From contig CAMBEY010000001.1 of the NCBI GenBank assembly GCA_945865705.1, positions 1-53,388 of the forward strand: a stretch of 53,388 bases of DNA, given 5' to 3'. This DNA is from Candidatus Sulfopaludibacter sp. SbA3 (GTDB lineage Bacteria; Acidobacteriota; Terriglobia; 2-12-FULL-54-10). Of this stretch, positions 53,137-53,388 are shown piece after piece. The notes below the pieces were generated by a model, which made no database searches, was not told the origin of the DNA, and saw only the letters and a program-made list of their open reading frames with translations. The translations under genes and the position numbers were made by a program. The first letter of the stretch is position 1; every line of letters begins with the position of its first letter.

Positions 53137-53388
53137 ATGTCATCATCTTCCTCTGGCAATAACCCCAACACCACTTCCAACGCGCCGACAGGTGATCCCA
53201 TCGTCTACCAGAAACGTGGGTTCTGGAGTTTGTTTGCCGCCGCGTTTCAGGAAGCATTCAACGATCTCTCCTTCCGCACGCTGGTAACTTTTTTTGTGCT
53301 GGGGCTGGGACTCTCGCAGGCGGATCGCAACTCACTGGTCTCCCTGACGCTGGCGTTGTTCGCGCTTCCTTTTTTGCTGTTCTCCATG
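53137..53388 (+). CDS. MFS transporter, LplT-like, 3'-truncated by window edge
   Basis: The frame starts at the ATG at 53137 and is still open at the last base (84 codons). After a Ser/Asn-rich start it reads FWSLFAAAFQEAFNDLSFRT, then a hydrophobic helix (LVTFFVLGLGLS) and LALFALPFLLFSM. This is the first helix pair of the lysophospholipid transporter family, which in some genomes is fused to an acyltransferase. The rest lies outside the window. Confidence 0.7.
   Translation, partial: MSSSSSGNNPNTTSNAPTGDPIVYQKRGFWSLFAAAFQEAFNDLSFRTLVTFFVLGLGLSQADRNSLVSLTLALFALPFLLFSM

Overview
The window looks like a bacterial chromosome segment, most likely from an Acidobacteriota member (inference). The reasons are the SBBP beta-propeller secreted protein, the OmpA-type barrel with Ig-like domains, the SUF gene order, the GC-rich codon use, and the housekeeping content mixed with dispersed palindromic repeats. 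I found no rRNA, tRNA, CRISPR array, transposase or phage module.

Layout. 1-4,022: 3' part of an amidase gene converging on an SBBP-repeat secreted protein, then a small coiled-coil gene read away from valS. 4,134-13,447 (+): valS, birA, coaX, an unrecognised gene, a RlmD-like rRNA methyltransferase and comEC. 13,572-15,882 (-): a UDP-N-acetylhexosamine dehydrogenase and a MetF-like protein. 16,041-25,412 (+): a complete iron-sulfur cluster assembly operon with a near-consensus promoter (sufB, sufC, sufD, sufS, sufU, sufT, an Rrf2 regulator, mrp/apbC), followed by a frameshifted PLP decarboxylase gene and a DUF971 gene. 25,482-29,447: two small unknown genes, a DsbA-like plus MauE/DoxX-like redox pair, and a large OmpA-family barrel with a clear terminator. 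29,689-35,640 (-): a tight run of uvrA, a deoxyhypusine-synthase-like gene, a CPBP membrane protease and mtnA.

35,641-38,760 is the most unusual part. A gene-poor 0.9-kb stretch holds direct repeats, a G-quadruplex-like tract and a 244-bp nested palindrome. It leads into a DUF2075 (Schlafen group 3-like) ATPase whose N-terminus carries a PD-(D/E)XK-nuclease-like signature, followed by twin perfect hairpins. This is the best candidate for an acquired, possibly defence-related, locus. From 38,765 on come larC, metG, tatD, an AT-rich DUF2971 island gene, murA, a manC/phosphohexomutase pair, an MBL hydrolase, purB, a secreted protein, larB, a UbiA prenyltransferase and the start of an LplT-like transporter that runs off the end.

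Functional themes: the SUF genes form one iron-sulfur pathway with its own sensor-regulator; manC, the phosphohexomutase and the UDP-sugar dehydrogenase feed polysaccharide precursors; larB and larC imply a nickel-pincer cofactor enzyme encoded elsewhere. Several starts were moved from the longest reading frame using Shine-Dalgarno or promoter positions. All family calls come from reading motifs by eye; no database search was run.
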